From NCBI GenBank assembly GCA_963815495.1, contig CAWFGW010000033.1:1-64000 (forward strand): a DNA stretch of 64,000 nt. The letters run 5' to 3'. A model generated the notes under the pieces. That model did no database searches, was not told where the DNA came from, and was given only the letters and a program-made list of their open reading frames with translations. This stretch comes from CAWFGW01 sp963815495 (lineage in GTDB: Bacteria > Bacteroidota > Bacteroidia > Cytophagales > JAAEPT01). A program made the position numbers and the translations under genes. Positions 18,337 to 27,322 of the stretch are shown here, in pieces. How positions within the stretch are numbered: the stretch's first letter is position 1; each line of letters opens with the position of its first letter.

Positions 18337-19383
18337 ATGAAAGTAAATAATCTGTTTTTAGCGAGTTGTTTTTCCATCATATCGCTAGTTAGTTTCGGCC
18401 AGGATCATCACTTTTCCCAGTTCTACGCTACTCCGCTAATTACCAATCCTGCTAACACGGGTAATTTTAGTGAAGATTGGCGATTTAGTGCTATTCATCG
18501 AAATCAATGGAGCGGAATCGGTTCTTCATTCATCACTTCAGCTGTGGGGTTCGACATGAACTTTAGTGGTGGTTTTATTGGTCAGGATAAAATGGGGGTA
18601 GGTATTGTGTTCTTAAAAGATGCAATCGGTGAATCAAGCTTATCGAACAATACATTCCTGTTATCAACTGCATGGCACCGAAGAGTAGATCACCAAAAAC
18701 GACACAAAATATCATTAGGGATACAAGGAGGCTTAATTCAAAAGAGTCTGAATAGTAATGGACTGCAGTTTGGTAACCAGTATCAGAACTATGTATTCAA
18801 TCCTGATTTAAGTAATGAAGAAAACCTGAGTCGGTTGAACCAAAGTTATATAGACATAGAAGCGGGTTTAGGTTGGCATTTTCTACTTAAAAGTAATATT
18901 GAATTGGAGTCAGGTATCGCAGTTTACCAGTTGACTTCTCCTCAGGAAAATTTTACAGAAACAGTCGACTCCCTTTTCAAATCGAATGACTTAGGCAACA
19001 GATTATCCTATACTGCTGGAGCAATATTTAAAGTCGGTCACGGTATCACAATCAACCCTCGAGTTTTATTTATGGGCCAAAGCAAAGCACGCGACATTAA
19101 TGCAGGTGCTTCACTAGGTTATCCAATAGGGAAGAAGCAAGATGTGACTTTGTTGGCAGGAATTTATACGCGCTTTGGTGATGCGGCTATTTTCAAAGCG
19201 GGTTTTAAGTACAAAAACATCACAACCAGGTTTAGCTACGATGCTACTTATAGTGGTTTAACTGCGGTGAAAGAAGCTGCCGGAGGTGGTAATACATTAG
19301 GTGCCTGGGAGCTCTCCATAATTGTGGTAGGTCGCTTCAGAAAAGATGATCAAAATTATACCGTTCCATGTGGTATTTTTTAA
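18337..19383 (+). CDS. PorP/SprF family type IX secretion membrane protein
   Basis: The 348-residue protein has a signal peptide ending SLVSFGQ and the typical PorP/SprF start DHHFSQFYATPLITNPANTG. Repeated amphipathic strands indicate an outer-membrane beta-barrel. SprF-like proteins are needed for secretion or surface display of the type B T9SS substrate encoded next to them. It sits directly after the large PKD protein and before an OmpA-type protein, so the three probably form one operon. It is a paralogue-type partner and need not be the SprF of gliding itself. Confidence 0.92.
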   Translation: MKVNNLFLASCFSIISLVSFGQDHHFSQFYATPLITNPANTGNFSEDWRFSAIHRNQWSGIGSSFITSAVGFDMNFSGGFIGQDKMGVGIVFLKDAIGESSLSNNTFLLSTAWHRRVDHQKRHKISLGIQGGLIQKSLNSNGLQFGNQYQNYVFNPDLSNEENLSRLNQSYIDIEAGLGWHFLLKSNIELESGIAVYQLTSPQENFTETVDSLFKSNDLGNRLSYTAGAIFKVGHGITINPRVLFMGQSKARDINAGASLGYPIGKKQDVTLLAGIYTRFGDAAIFKAGFKYKNITTRFSYDATYSGLTAVKEAAGGGNTLGAWELSIIVVGRFRKDDQNYTVPCGIF

Positions 19384-19397
19384 ACAAAGAAATTAAG

Positions 19398-21719
19398 ATG
19401 AAGCAGTTCGTAATATTGATAGTGGTTGGAATTCTTTCTATTGGATTCTCTTTTTCTCAAGATAATGATGAAGTAAACCACGGTGGTAAACATCACGGGA
19501 TTGAAAACCATGCTCATTGGGTGAAGGTGAAAAAAGCAGATAACTTACTAATTCAACATAGTTATTATAATGCCGTTGATTTATACAAAGAAGTAGAAAT
19601 AGATATTCCCGATAACGAGTATTTACAGCATCAGATGGCTAATGCTTATTTTGTGTCTCGTGATTATGCTAATGCTGAAAAATATTTTTTGAGAGCAACA
19701 AGTCATAAAAATCATGACGATGAATACGCAATGGATCGGTTCAAATATGCGGAAACATTGAAAATGAACGGAAAATATGATGATGCGACTGCCCAATTTG
19801 AATATTTCATAAAACAAAACCGAAGAGATCGTTCTGCTGATATGAAATATTGGATTCGTATTGCCAGCAATGAAATAAAGTCATGTAATTATGCTAAGTC
19901 AGTAGTGAATGAAGACTCTACTTTTCACACCGTTGAGTTTATCAATGGTGATGTTAATCATGCCTACACTGACTTTTCGCCTTACCCACAAGGGAAAAAC
20001 GAATTGTATTTTGCTTCACTTCGCCAAGATTCTGTATTAGGATATAATAAAAATGAAGATGTATACTTTCCAGTAAAATTATATTCTAGTACAAAAGAAG
20101 ACAGTATGTGGAGTGAGCCAAAGGAATTACCATTTAACCATGAGTTTGAGCACACTGCAAACATTGTATTGTCACCGGATGGTCAAAGAGCTTATTTTAC
20201 GCGTTGTTTTCAAGACCGACATAACAAAGTTATCTGTAATATTTTTTATAGTGATAAAGACTCGTTGAATAACAAATGGGGAACAGCACACAAAGCAGGT
20301 GGAGGAGTAAATTCTGGTAGTTATACGAGTACCCAACCAGCGGTAGAGCATTATAGAAAAAGAAGAAGAAGGAGATATTTGGAATATGATATTCTGTATT
20401 TTGTTTCAGATAGACCTAACGGAGAAGGCGGAAAAGATATTTGGTTTACAGAAGTAGATGGTAATAAATTCAGTACCCCTGAAAACTGTGGCAGACGTAT
20501 CAATACGATGCGTGATGAGATCACACCCACTTATAATCAGAAGGAGAAGAAGTTATACTTTAGTTCAAACTATCATTGGGGTATAGGTGGTTATGATGCA
20601 TTTGTAGCCTCTGGTTCTCAGAAGCGGTTTTCTAAACCAGAGAATTTAGGTGTGCCCACTAATTCATCCTATGACGACACGTATTATGTACCAGTTGTCG
20701 ACAAAAAGGATTCGCTTGATTATGGTTATTTAGTTTCTAACCGACCTGGAGGTATTGCCTTAACGAGTGAAACTTGCTGTGATGATATTTATGAATACCA
20801 AGAGTATATCCCTGAGTATATCGACTTAAAAGGGATTGTAGAGGAAGAATATATTGCTAAGCTCGATACGGGTATAATAAAAAAGGACAGTGTGCTTGTC
20901 GCTGGTGTTAAGAATTTGAGTAGTGTAGATAGTGCAAGTGTTGTGGTCAATGACACCTTGTTGCCCCTTAGGAATGCAGCAGCAGCACATGTGGGTTATG
21001 TGAGAAAGAAAAGCATTACTCAGGTGGAAGACGAAGGTCTAAATCCTTCGATTGATAATTTACGAGAACATATTGTGTGGTTAGATAGTACGGATAGATC
21101 TGGCGAATTTTCTTCAAAGTTATTAAAAGGTAAAAAATATGCTTTAGTAGTTGAAAAAGAAGGTTATAATTCTAAGATGATAGATTTAGATTCGGTGCTT
21201 ACACAGCAAGGCGATTTATCAAATGTCAAAATAACGCTTCCTAAAAAGATAGAAAAAATTGATTCTACGGCAATTTCAAAACCTAAATCAATTGCTTTTG
21301 AAGAAAGACAAAAACTTTCTTTAGATACCGAAACGGAGCATTTAGAAAAAGACTCTAAATTGTTGCTTGACAACATGTATTTTGATACCAATCAAGATAA
21401 AATTAAAGCAAGCTCGAAACCATCATTAGAGTTGTTGCTAGCTTTTATGAAAAAACATGATGGGATAAAGATTGAAATTTCAGGTCACACAGACAGCAGG
21501 GGTAATGATGATTATAATTTAGACTTATCCCAACGAAGAGCAGAAAGCGTGATGGATTATTTGATTAGGAATGGTGTGGATGAAAAGCAACTTGTAGCAA
21601 AAGGCTATGGTGAAACAGAACCAATTGCTCCCAATCAAAACAAAGATGGTTCAGATAATCCTGAAGGAAGAAAGTTAAATCGTAGAACAGAGATTAAGAT
21701 TCTTTCAAATAAGAAATAA
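19398..21719 (+). CDS. OmpA-family protein with TPR and PD40 repeats
   Basis: The start is placed at ATG 19398, because the signal peptide MKQFVILIVVGILSIGFSFS begins there and the earlier in-frame ATG (19368) overlaps the SprF-like gene. About 773 residues: TPR-like helices (about 35-160), beta-propeller PD40/WD40-like repeats (about 175-460, for example LSPDGQRAYFTR and LYFVSDRPNGEGGKDIW), a carboxypeptidase-regulatory-like beta domain, and a C-terminal OmpA peptidoglycan-binding domain (YFDTNQDKI, SGHTDSRGND, NRRTEI). PorE and related T9SS-linked proteins have this layout. It probably anchors the adhesin/SprF system to peptidoglycan. Confidence 0.9.
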   Translation: MKQFVILIVVGILSIGFSFSQDNDEVNHGGKHHGIENHAHWVKVKKADNLLIQHSYYNAVDLYKEVEIDIPDNEYLQHQMANAYFVSRDYANAEKYFLRATSHKNHDDEYAMDRFKYAETLKMNGKYDDATAQFEYFIKQNRRDRSADMKYWIRIASNEIKSCNYAKSVVNEDSTFHTVEFINGDVNHAYTDFSPYPQGKNELYFASLRQDSVLGYNKNEDVYFPVKLYSSTKEDSMWSEPKELPFNHEFEHTANIVLSPDGQRAYFTRCFQDRHNKVICNIFYSDKDSLNNKWGTAHKAGGGVNSGSYTSTQPAVEHYRKRRRRRYLEYDILYFVSDRPNGEGGKDIWFTEVDGNKFSTPENCGRRINTMRDEITPTYNQKEKKLYFSSNYHWGIGGYDAFVASGSQKRFSKPENLGVPTNSSYDDTYYVPVVDKKDSLDYGYLVSNRPGGIALTSETCCDDIYEYQEYIPEYIDLKGIVEEEYIAKLDTGIIKKDSVLVAGVKNLSSVDSASVVVNDTLLPLRNAAAAHVGYVRKKSITQVEDEGLNPSIDNLREHIVWLDSTDRSGEFSSKLLKGKKYALVVEKEGYNSKMIDLDSVLTQQGDLSNVKITLPKKIEKIDSTAISKPKSIAFEERQKLSLDTETEHLEKDSKLLLDNMYFDTNQDKIKASSKPSLELLLAFMKKHDGIKIEISGHTDSRGNDDYNLDLSQRRAESVMDYLIRNGVDEKQLVAKGYGETEPIAPNQNKDGSDNPEGRKLNRRTEIKILSNKK

Positions 21720-21762
21720 ATGTCTTGAGTTCGACAAATTCTTAGTACTACTCTAAGTACCT

Positions 21763-21770
21763 TAGCCTTG
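21763..21770 (+). promoter_or_regulatory. TAGCCTTG, -7-like box next to the DM13 gene start
   Basis: It differs from TAnnTTTG by one base and ends 2 bases before the ATG at 21773. It would give a leaderless transcript. Weak by itself, but it repeats the pattern seen at hemB. Confidence 0.3.
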
Positions 21771-21772
21771 TT

Positions 21773-22216
21773 ATGAAATTACAAGGCTTTTTTTATGCTT
21801 TACTATTATTCTTCTGTTCCTGTGTAGGAACAGATTTCATTGATGATAGTGATTTAACTCCTAATTCGGTTGATACTGATGATTCAACAGAGGTTTATCG
21901 TGGAGAATTTTCTGGAATAGGAAATTATGATGTTGAAGGTACAGTTACCTTATACAAAAACACTGCAGGTGAATTAATAGTGGAGTTTGCTGATGACTTT
22001 AAATCTTCTAATGGTCCTGGCGTGTATATTTATTTAACTAATTCACCTGAGTCAGTAGGAGGTGGAGTAGAGCTTGGAGCAATAAAATCTAATTCAGGTA
22101 GCCAAAAGTATAATGTGTCAATGATTAACAGCAGCGTTGAAATCAACACCTATTCCCATGTGCTTGTTCACTGTAAACCATTTAATGTACCCTTTGGCTA
22201 TGCTGCTCTTAACTAG
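21773..22216 (+). CDS. DM13-domain lipoprotein
   Basis: The 147-residue protein has a lipoprotein-type start (MKLQGFFYALLLFFCSCVG) and one domain with the DM13 pattern: EFSGIGNYDVEGTVTLYK, FKSSNGPGVYIYLTNS, then VLVHCKPFNVPFGYAAL. DM13 domains are proposed to take part in redox or electron transfer using a conserved cysteine, which here would be the Cys in VHCKPF. The outer-membrane barrel gene begins 5 bases after its stop, so the two probably act together. Confidence 0.75.
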   Translation: MKLQGFFYALLLFFCSCVGTDFIDDSDLTPNSVDTDDSTEVYRGEFSGIGNYDVEGTVTLYKNTAGELIVEFADDFKSSNGPGVYIYLTNSPESVGGGVELGAIKSNSGSQKYNVSMINSSVEINTYSHVLVHCKPFNVPFGYAALN

Positions 22217-22220
22217 TCCG

Positions 22221-23063
22221 ATGAAACGAGTTGTTTTTTTCCTTTGTGTTCTGCTGTCTTTTCAGTCTTTCGCTGGCGGTGGCTGGTCTCAAAAAAAGGG
22301 AGAAGGCTTTTTTTATCTCTACCAACGCATGTTAAGAGGCAAGAAGTTTTTTGCTAATGACAAAAGTATAGTGAACATTGCAACTACAGGCGCTTATTTC
22401 ACTTCTTTATATGGGGAATATGGGATTACAAACCGTTTAACTGCACTTGGGACAGTACCTCTTTTTGTGCGAGTCACAAAGAATGCCGTTGATTATTCCA
22501 GTGGACTTTACATTCCTGGTGATCAGGTCAATAGTTTTGGAGACGTAGATTTAGGTTTAAAATATGGTTTAATTCAAGATAAGCCGGTAGTTCTGGCGGT
22601 CTCACTGTTAGCAGGTATTCCTTCTGGGAACCCTAATGGAGGAAGCTCAAAAATTTTACAAACAGGGGATGGCGAGTTTAACCAGCAAGTACGTTTTGAT
22701 GTGAGTGGAGGGTTTAATAGTGGTATTTATTTGTCTTCTTATGCCGGTTTTAACAACAGAACGAATGGTTTTTCAGATGAGTTTCATTACGGAATAGAAG
22801 TAGGTTATGCAAAAAAAAAGTTGCTGTTGATGTTAAAATCCACAGGAGTGGAGTCTTTCTATAATGGAAATGCAGCAATCATTCAAACGGGAATATTTTC
22901 TAATAATATTGAATATTTATCAATAGGTTTAGAAGGCGGGTACTATCTTGATGAGGCTAAAAAAGTGGGTGTTTTAGGAGGTGTCAATGGTGCTTTTTTT
23001 GCCAGAAATTTATTAGCTGTTCCCTCCATTCATCTAGGTATTTTTTATCAAAAACGGAAATAG
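22221..23063 (+). CDS. Outer-membrane beta-barrel protein of unknown substrate
   Basis: The start is set at ATG 22221, where the signal peptide MKRVVFFLCVLLSFQSFAGG begins. An upstream in-frame ATG at 22137 lies inside the DM13 gene and gives no signal peptide. The 280-residue protein is rich in alternating hydrophobic beta strands (YGEYGITNRLTALGTVPLF, GDVDLGLKYGL, YLSIGLEGGYYL) like transporter-type outer-membrane barrels. It overlaps no domain I can name firmly. It is paired with the DM13 lipoprotein upstream. Confidence 0.7.
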   Translation: MKRVVFFLCVLLSFQSFAGGGWSQKKGEGFFYLYQRMLRGKKFFANDKSIVNIATTGAYFTSLYGEYGITNRLTALGTVPLFVRVTKNAVDYSSGLYIPGDQVNSFGDVDLGLKYGLIQDKPVVLAVSLLAGIPSGNPNGGSSKILQTGDGEFNQQVRFDVSGGFNSGIYLSSYAGFNNRTNGFSDEFHYGIEVGYAKKKLLLMLKSTGVESFYNGNAAIIQTGIFSNNIEYLSIGLEGGYYLDEAKKVGVLGGVNGAFFARNLLAVPSIHLGIFYQKRK

Positions 23064-23099
23064 CAGATAGATAAGAATTTTTCTTTTTATCTTTCATTT

Positions 23100-23564
23100 A
23101 TGATTGATTTACACCTTTTCACTACAAGGATCTTTCTTGCCCTGGGTATGGGGTTATTGATTGGCTTAGAGCGCGAATGGAGAAACAAAAACAGTGGTAT
23201 ACGCACCAATTCTATGGTGGCGATGGGGTCAGCAATTTTTGTATTAATCTCTATTAAAATAGTCGATGGTAACGATGATGTCACGCGTATAATAGGTCAA
23301 GTGGTAACGGGTGTCGGTTTTTTAGGTGCCGGGGTTATTTTTAGACAAGGTGCCAATGTTCATGGTCTCAATTCTGCAGCAACAATTTGGTGTAGTGCAG
23401 CAATAGGATGTTTATCCGCATCCGGGTTTATTTTTGAAGCATTGATAAGTACAGGTTTTGTCCTTTTTACAAACATTGTGATTTTACCCTTGGAAAGGTG
23501 GCTTGCCCGTAGAAGAATAAAACGAAGAGGCTCTAAAGGAAAAGTGGTTAACTTAAAAGTTTAA
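23100..23564 (+). CDS. MgtC/SapB family membrane protein
   Basis: The 154-residue protein has about four transmembrane segments and family hallmarks RIFLALGMGLLIGLEREWR, GVGFLGAGVIFR and LNSAATIWCSAAIGCLSASG. This is the short form without the C-terminal ACT-like domain of Salmonella MgtC. The family is linked to magnesium limitation and acid or intracellular survival, but its molecular role is unsettled. Its end overlaps the convergent TolC gene by 4 bases. A TATCTTTC box sits just before the start. Confidence 0.88.
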   Translation: MIDLHLFTTRIFLALGMGLLIGLEREWRNKNSGIRTNSMVAMGSAIFVLISIKIVDGNDDVTRIIGQVVTGVGFLGAGVIFRQGANVHGLNSAATIWCSAAIGCLSASGFIFEALISTGFVLFTNIVILPLERWLARRRIKRRGSKGKVVNLKV

Positions 23565-24880
23565 AAATCAATTTCTAACAACTGCCCACTTAACTGTATC
23601 ACCTTCATTTCAGCAATTTTAGCATCATACTTCGCAAATATTTGTTGTTGTTCTGCAGTTAATAAGTTGAGTTGTGCTTGTCTAAATTCAATCGAAGTAA
23701 TTCTTCCAATTTTATTGCGTTCTTCTGTTCGATTAAAGTTTGTCTTAACCGTGTTTAAGTTCTTTTCTTGAGTCTGAAGGATGAAAAGTTTGTTTTGATA
23801 ATCACCCCAGGCATTAATGAAATCACGCTCAAGTTGCTTTTCAACTTGTTCCTTTCTTACTTGTTGATTATCGATATTCACCCTTGAATTCTGAACTAAA
23901 GTTTTTGTTATGCCCCCGTCAAATATATCCCAGTTGAGATTTATTCCCGCTGTAAAACCTTGATTGTAGCTGGTGTTGATAAGAGAGGCTGAGTTATTAA
24001 AATTCTTGTTCCATCCATAACCTCCGTTAGCAGTTATCACGGGCAAATAATCTGAGCGATTAATCATTAGATTATAGGTGGCAATGTCTACTTCTTTTTC
24101 CATTTGCATCATTGTCACATTATTGTTTTGCATTGACTCAAATAGTTTTGCTTCAGCGATGGAATCTAAAAATACGACATTTGTATCAACAGTAAATTCG
24201 GCCTTAATTTCTCTTGCCAGAATCAGATTTAGATTGTGCTTTGCATTGGCTAATTCTTGCGCTACATTAAGGTAGTTGACACTGTCGGTGTTGATGTCTA
24301 CTTCCGCATTAAGTATATCGAGACTACTTCCTTGACCGTACTCCTGTTGAAATTGCACTCTTTTTAATCGTTCTTGCGAGATTTCAAGAGAGGTTTTTAA
24401 AGCTGTTAAATTCTCCGTTAACCGTGCGATATTGTAATAGGCTCCAAACAACTCAAGTAAAGTTAGTTCTGAGGTTTCTCTTGCTTCAAGTTCCGTTAAT
24501 TGATAGGTCTCTTGGAGTCGCTGGAAGTTGTATTTTCTACCTAGTCCATCAAAAATGGTATAGTTAACATTCACTGATGCATTAAAGCCTCTGGTGTCTA
24601 CATTGGTTGCGGTTCTATCGGGTAACTCATTGTTAAAAGTTGTTTCAGAAAAATTATCTAAGCGGTAATTGCCTCCAGCATTCCCGGAAACGGAGGGAAG
24701 GTATCCTGAATTGTAAGTAGAAGCATTATTAGCAGCAATAGTAGTGTTGTTTTTTGAGATAACAATGCCATAATTGTTCTCTAATACTAAATCCACAGCT
24801 TCTTCTACCGTTAGCACCTCTTGACCAAAGCCCCGCGTACTAACAAGCATAAAGATAAAGAAGTAATTAATGCGCTTCAT
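23561..24880 (-). CDS. TolC-family outer-membrane efflux protein
   Basis: The 439-residue protein has a signal peptide ending in GFGQ and the long alternating helices and beta strands of TolC proteins (LTVEEAVDLVLENNYGIVI near the start, GFTAGINLNWDIFDGG and AQLNLLTAEQQ later). It forms the outer-membrane channel of a tripartite pump. It overlaps the end of the RND permease gene by 14 bases on the same strand, and the adaptor gene lies upstream. Because the permease is interrupted by an IS110 element, this gene may be poorly expressed or uncoupled from its pump. Confidence 0.92.
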   Translation of the reverse strand: MKRINYFFIFMLVSTRGFGQEVLTVEEAVDLVLENNYGIVISKNNTTIAANNASTYNSGYLPSVSGNAGGNYRLDNFSETTFNNELPDRTATNVDTRGFNASVNVNYTIFDGLGRKYNFQRLQETYQLTELEARETSELTLLELFGAYYNIARLTENLTALKTSLEISQERLKRVQFQQEYGQGSSLDILNAEVDINTDSVNYLNVAQELANAKHNLNLILAREIKAEFTVDTNVVFLDSIAEAKLFESMQNNNVTMMQMEKEVDIATYNLMINRSDYLPVITANGGYGWNKNFNNSASLINTSYNQGFTAGINLNWDIFDGGITKTLVQNSRVNIDNQQVRKEQVEKQLERDFINAWGDYQNKLFILQTQEKNLNTVKTNFNRTEERNKIGRITSIEFRQAQLNLLTAEQQQIFAKYDAKIAEMKVIQLSGQLLEIDF

Positions 24881-25910
24881 TCTCTTCAGATTTTTGTTCC
24901 ATAATTGCTCTTTCTACTGCTTCCCTTGGTAGTCGTACACCGGTTAACTGCCAGTGAAACCATACCTTTACCCAGTTTTTAAACGAGAGTAGAATCGGTA
25001 AAACGATGAGGGTTAAAATAGTTGCTAACGCAATACCATAAGCGATAGCAATGGCCATCGGGATAAGAAACTGTGCTTGGCGACTTTTCTCTAAGATTAA
25101 AGGAGCTAGTCCAGCAATGGTCGTAACGGAGGTAAGAAATATAGCTCTAAAACGCGATTTTCCTGCATCGAAAAGGGCATCATCGAATAGCATTCCTGAT
25201 TTTAAGTTCGAGTTGAATTTTCCAATGAGTACCAGTCCATCGTTGACCATAATACCTATTAAAGCGATCACTCCAAGGAGTGAAAGTATGCACAAAGGAA
25301 AGTTATGAATCCAATGTCCCCAGGCAACGCCAATCAGACTAAACGGTATCAAAAGAATAAGCAACAATGGTTGTCCGTAAGAGCGGAAAGTAAATGCAAT
25401 CACAATGTATATGGTGCCAAGGATAATGAAACCTACCTTTTTTAAGGACTTCATAAATTTAGCTGCTTCACGGTTTTGACCTTCATAAGAAGCTTTCACT
25501 GTAGGGTACTTTGCTTGTATGGTAGGGATTATGGTTTGTTGCAAATCGAGTAAAATGTCAGTGGCACTTTCTGATGGGTTTTTCAAATCAGCAGAAACTT
25601 GAATTTCTCGTACACCATCTAAATGGTTAATGGCAACCTCACCTCTGGCAATGGTGTAGTCAGCAATTTCTGATAATGGAATTCGTTTTCCCTTTGGAGA
25701 AATAATCCGCATTTCATCCAATTGTTTGATGGATTCGCGGTTATCTAAATCGTACCGCACCCACACTTTTATTTCGTCTTGTCCACGTTGGAAACGCTGT
25801 GCTTGCACGCCAAAAAAACCATAACGTACTTGGTTCATCACTTCACGCGTGTTGAGTCCCATCAAATAAGCATTGTCTTTTAAGGTCAGTCTAATTTCCT
25901 TAATCCCTTC
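24867..25910 (-). pseudogene. RND efflux permease, 3' part after IS110 insertion
   Basis: This frame encodes about 347 residues of the C-terminal part of an AcrB-like RND permease: the end of the second porter loop (EGIKEIRLTLKDNAYLMGLN, QVRYGFFGVQAQRFQRGQDE) and the last transmembrane helices (VALIGIMVNDGLVLIGKFNSN). The frame opens a little further up, to 25931, but those extra codons come from the IS110 right end. Joined to the 5' part at the CCT codon it reads DTDP-EGIKEIRL, as expected for the family, giving an intact protein of about 1064 residues. Without a start signal it is unlikely to make a working protein. Confidence 0.9.
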
Positions 25911-25962
25911 AGGTACTGTGTTAAAATACAACTGAAAGGATATAAATATTTTATTATTAATT

Positions 25963-27099
25963 TTAAGAACCGAAAGAAGTCTTCAGTCGATTATCGAACC
26001 GAAGTCTATCTAGTGTAGAGCAGGCAATAGCCTGTTCTACTATTTTCTCCTTTGGAGAAATACCGAAAGAAGCCTTAATCTCATAATCACCCGATGTCAA
26101 ATTAGGATTGTATACTTCTCCTGATTTCCATAATGCATATATTAAGAGTAGTAGTTTGCGTTGTACAGCAACTACACCAATCATTTTAGATTTATTCCTT
26201 TCGTTTATTCGGTTATAAAAGGCTCCAAGTCTTTCATCATGTCTAATAGCACTTAGAGCTGGATAGTGTAAAGCCTTCCGGATAAACTTATTTCCCTTTT
26301 TAGATATTCTTTTTCTTGCATTAAGAGAAGTTCCAGACTGTCTTTCTACCACATCATAACCACAATAACTCACTAGCTGTTTTCGGTTTTTTATTAATGC
26401 AAATCCGTTTGTTTCCGCTAAAATTATTAGAACAGTGAGTTGTCCAACTCCTTTTATAGAGGTTATCTTTTTCACTTTTTCATTCAGCTCACTATCTACT
26501 TTTAAGAGTTCATCTATTTCTTGCATTATCTCACCCAATTGTTTTTCAATAAATCTAATTCTCTTTTCTGCCCTTTTCATTGATGATGAATTAAACTGAA
26601 AGGCTGCTTTTTTGCTGTGCAGTTGATTATTGATTTGAATTTTTTCTTTTAAGAGTTCCTCACGTTCTCTTAAGAGTTGTTTGATATATCTTAAGTTTTC
26701 TGAAGGTGGAGACCACGCGTCTAATTTACGTTCAACGGCAAATTGAGCAATGACTTTTGCATCAATAGCATCGTTTTTGGATTTTACATTAAGTGTTTTA
26801 GCAAAGTGGACTACTTTGTTTGGTAATAAGACAGCTACTTTCTTTTTTTCGCTAGATAGAAAATAAGCAAGTTTTTCAAAATAAACTCCTGTTGCTTCCA
26901 TTGCAAAAAGTGTATCAAGATCCCTTGATAAAAACTTTTCCGTCCATTTGAGAAAGTTGTTAAACCCTAGTTTTTTGTTTGCGAAAGACTTAGAGGATAA
27001 AATAACAGAATTTTGATCCTCATCTATGGAACATATAGCAGCCATAAATGAATCTGCGGAAATATCAATTCCCACTGCTTGTCGAATAGTTTTTTTCAT
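25963..27099 (-). CDS. IS110-family transposase (DEDD-Ser recombinase)
   Basis: The 378-residue protein has the IS110 layout: an N-terminal RuvC-like DEDD domain (Asp in VGIDISADSF, Glu in FAMEATGVYFE, Asp residues in SKNDAIDAKVIAQFA), a coiled-coil middle (about 160-210) and a C-terminal Transposase_20 domain with helix-hairpin region SIKGVGQLTVL, then GYDVVERQSGTSLNARKRIS, which holds the catalytic serine region. The protein appears full length. IS110 recombinases are guided by an RNA from the element's own non-coding end, and a matching RNA can be read upstream at 27115-27278. Confidence 0.95.
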   Translation of the reverse strand: MKKTIRQAVGIDISADSFMAAICSIDEDQNSVILSSKSFANKKLGFNNFLKWTEKFLSRDLDTLFAMEATGVYFEKLAYFLSSEKKKVAVLLPNKVVHFAKTLNVKSKNDAIDAKVIAQFAVERKLDAWSPPSENLRYIKQLLREREELLKEKIQINNQLHSKKAAFQFNSSSMKRAEKRIRFIEKQLGEIMQEIDELLKVDSELNEKVKKITSIKGVGQLTVLIILAETNGFALIKNRKQLVSYCGYDVVERQSGTSLNARKRISKKGNKFIRKALHYPALSAIRHDERLGAFYNRINERNKSKMIGVVAVQRKLLLLIYALWKSGEVYNPNLTSGDYEIKASFGISPKEKIVEQAIACSTLDRLRFDNRLKTSFGS

Positions 27100-27114
27100 G
27101 ATACTAACAATTAA

Positions 27115-27278
27115 AGTTCTCTTGCCTTCTCTCGTGTGAATACAGGATTATATCCATAATAAATATTCCTGTGGTACTGTTCTGGCTTTTAGAACTGGTT
27201 ATCAAATAGGACAAGGAAAAACCTGAGGGACGATATCGGAAACCCGTATCTAGAGTCACCCAATCTCTTGCCCTATTT
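27115..27278 (-). ncRNA. Predicted IS110 bridge RNA with target and donor loops
   Basis: Read on the minus strand. Loop 1 is closed by a 12-bp stem (27278-27267 with 27215-27204, one G-U pair). Its 5' side has GUGACUCU (27259-27252), of which 7 bases match the left target CGACCCT with two wobbles. Its 3' side has UCCCUCAG (27230-27223), pairing with CTGAAGGG on the right of the target with one wobble and one mismatch. Loop 2 is closed by AGUUCU/AGAACU (27196-27191 with 27120-27115) plus GCC/GGC, with an inner ACAGGA/UCCUGU stem. It holds ACAGUACC (27180-27173), identical to the element's right end, and CACACGAG (27138-27131), pairing with its left end except one base. The extent is approximate. 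Confidence 0.75.
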
Positions 27279-27322
27279 AAATATCAGAAAATTATATTAT
27301 TTTTCTTATCACCAAACATACG

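Larger units (their letters stand above)
25911..27322 (-). mobile_element. IS110-family insertion sequence
   Basis: The element is 1412 bp and carries one DEDD transposase plus a long non-coding left end (about 225 bases upstream of the transposase) and a short right end (about 50 bases). It lies inside an RND permease gene. The boundaries come from the host reading frame: CCT in DTDP at 27325-27323 and CCT at 25913-25911 are both in frame, and fusing them restores the family sequence. This fits IS110 elements, which have no long terminal inverted repeats and recombine at a short core, often CT. The exact ends are therefore ambiguous by 2-3 bases. Confidence 0.85.

Noticed and set aside
27241..27250. 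GAUACGGGUU as the left target guide
   Set aside because: It resembles the target (GATACCGACC) with wobbles, but it can fold into the apical hairpin of loop 1. GUGACUCU on the 5' side of the loop fits the expected geometry and reaches the core.
25952..27301. AATAATA shared by both flanks as the IS110 junction
   Set aside because: It is also in frame, but the joined protein would carry about 20 odd residues (KNNKIFISFQLYFN). The CCT junction gives the family sequence DTDPEGIKEI and agrees with the donor guides.
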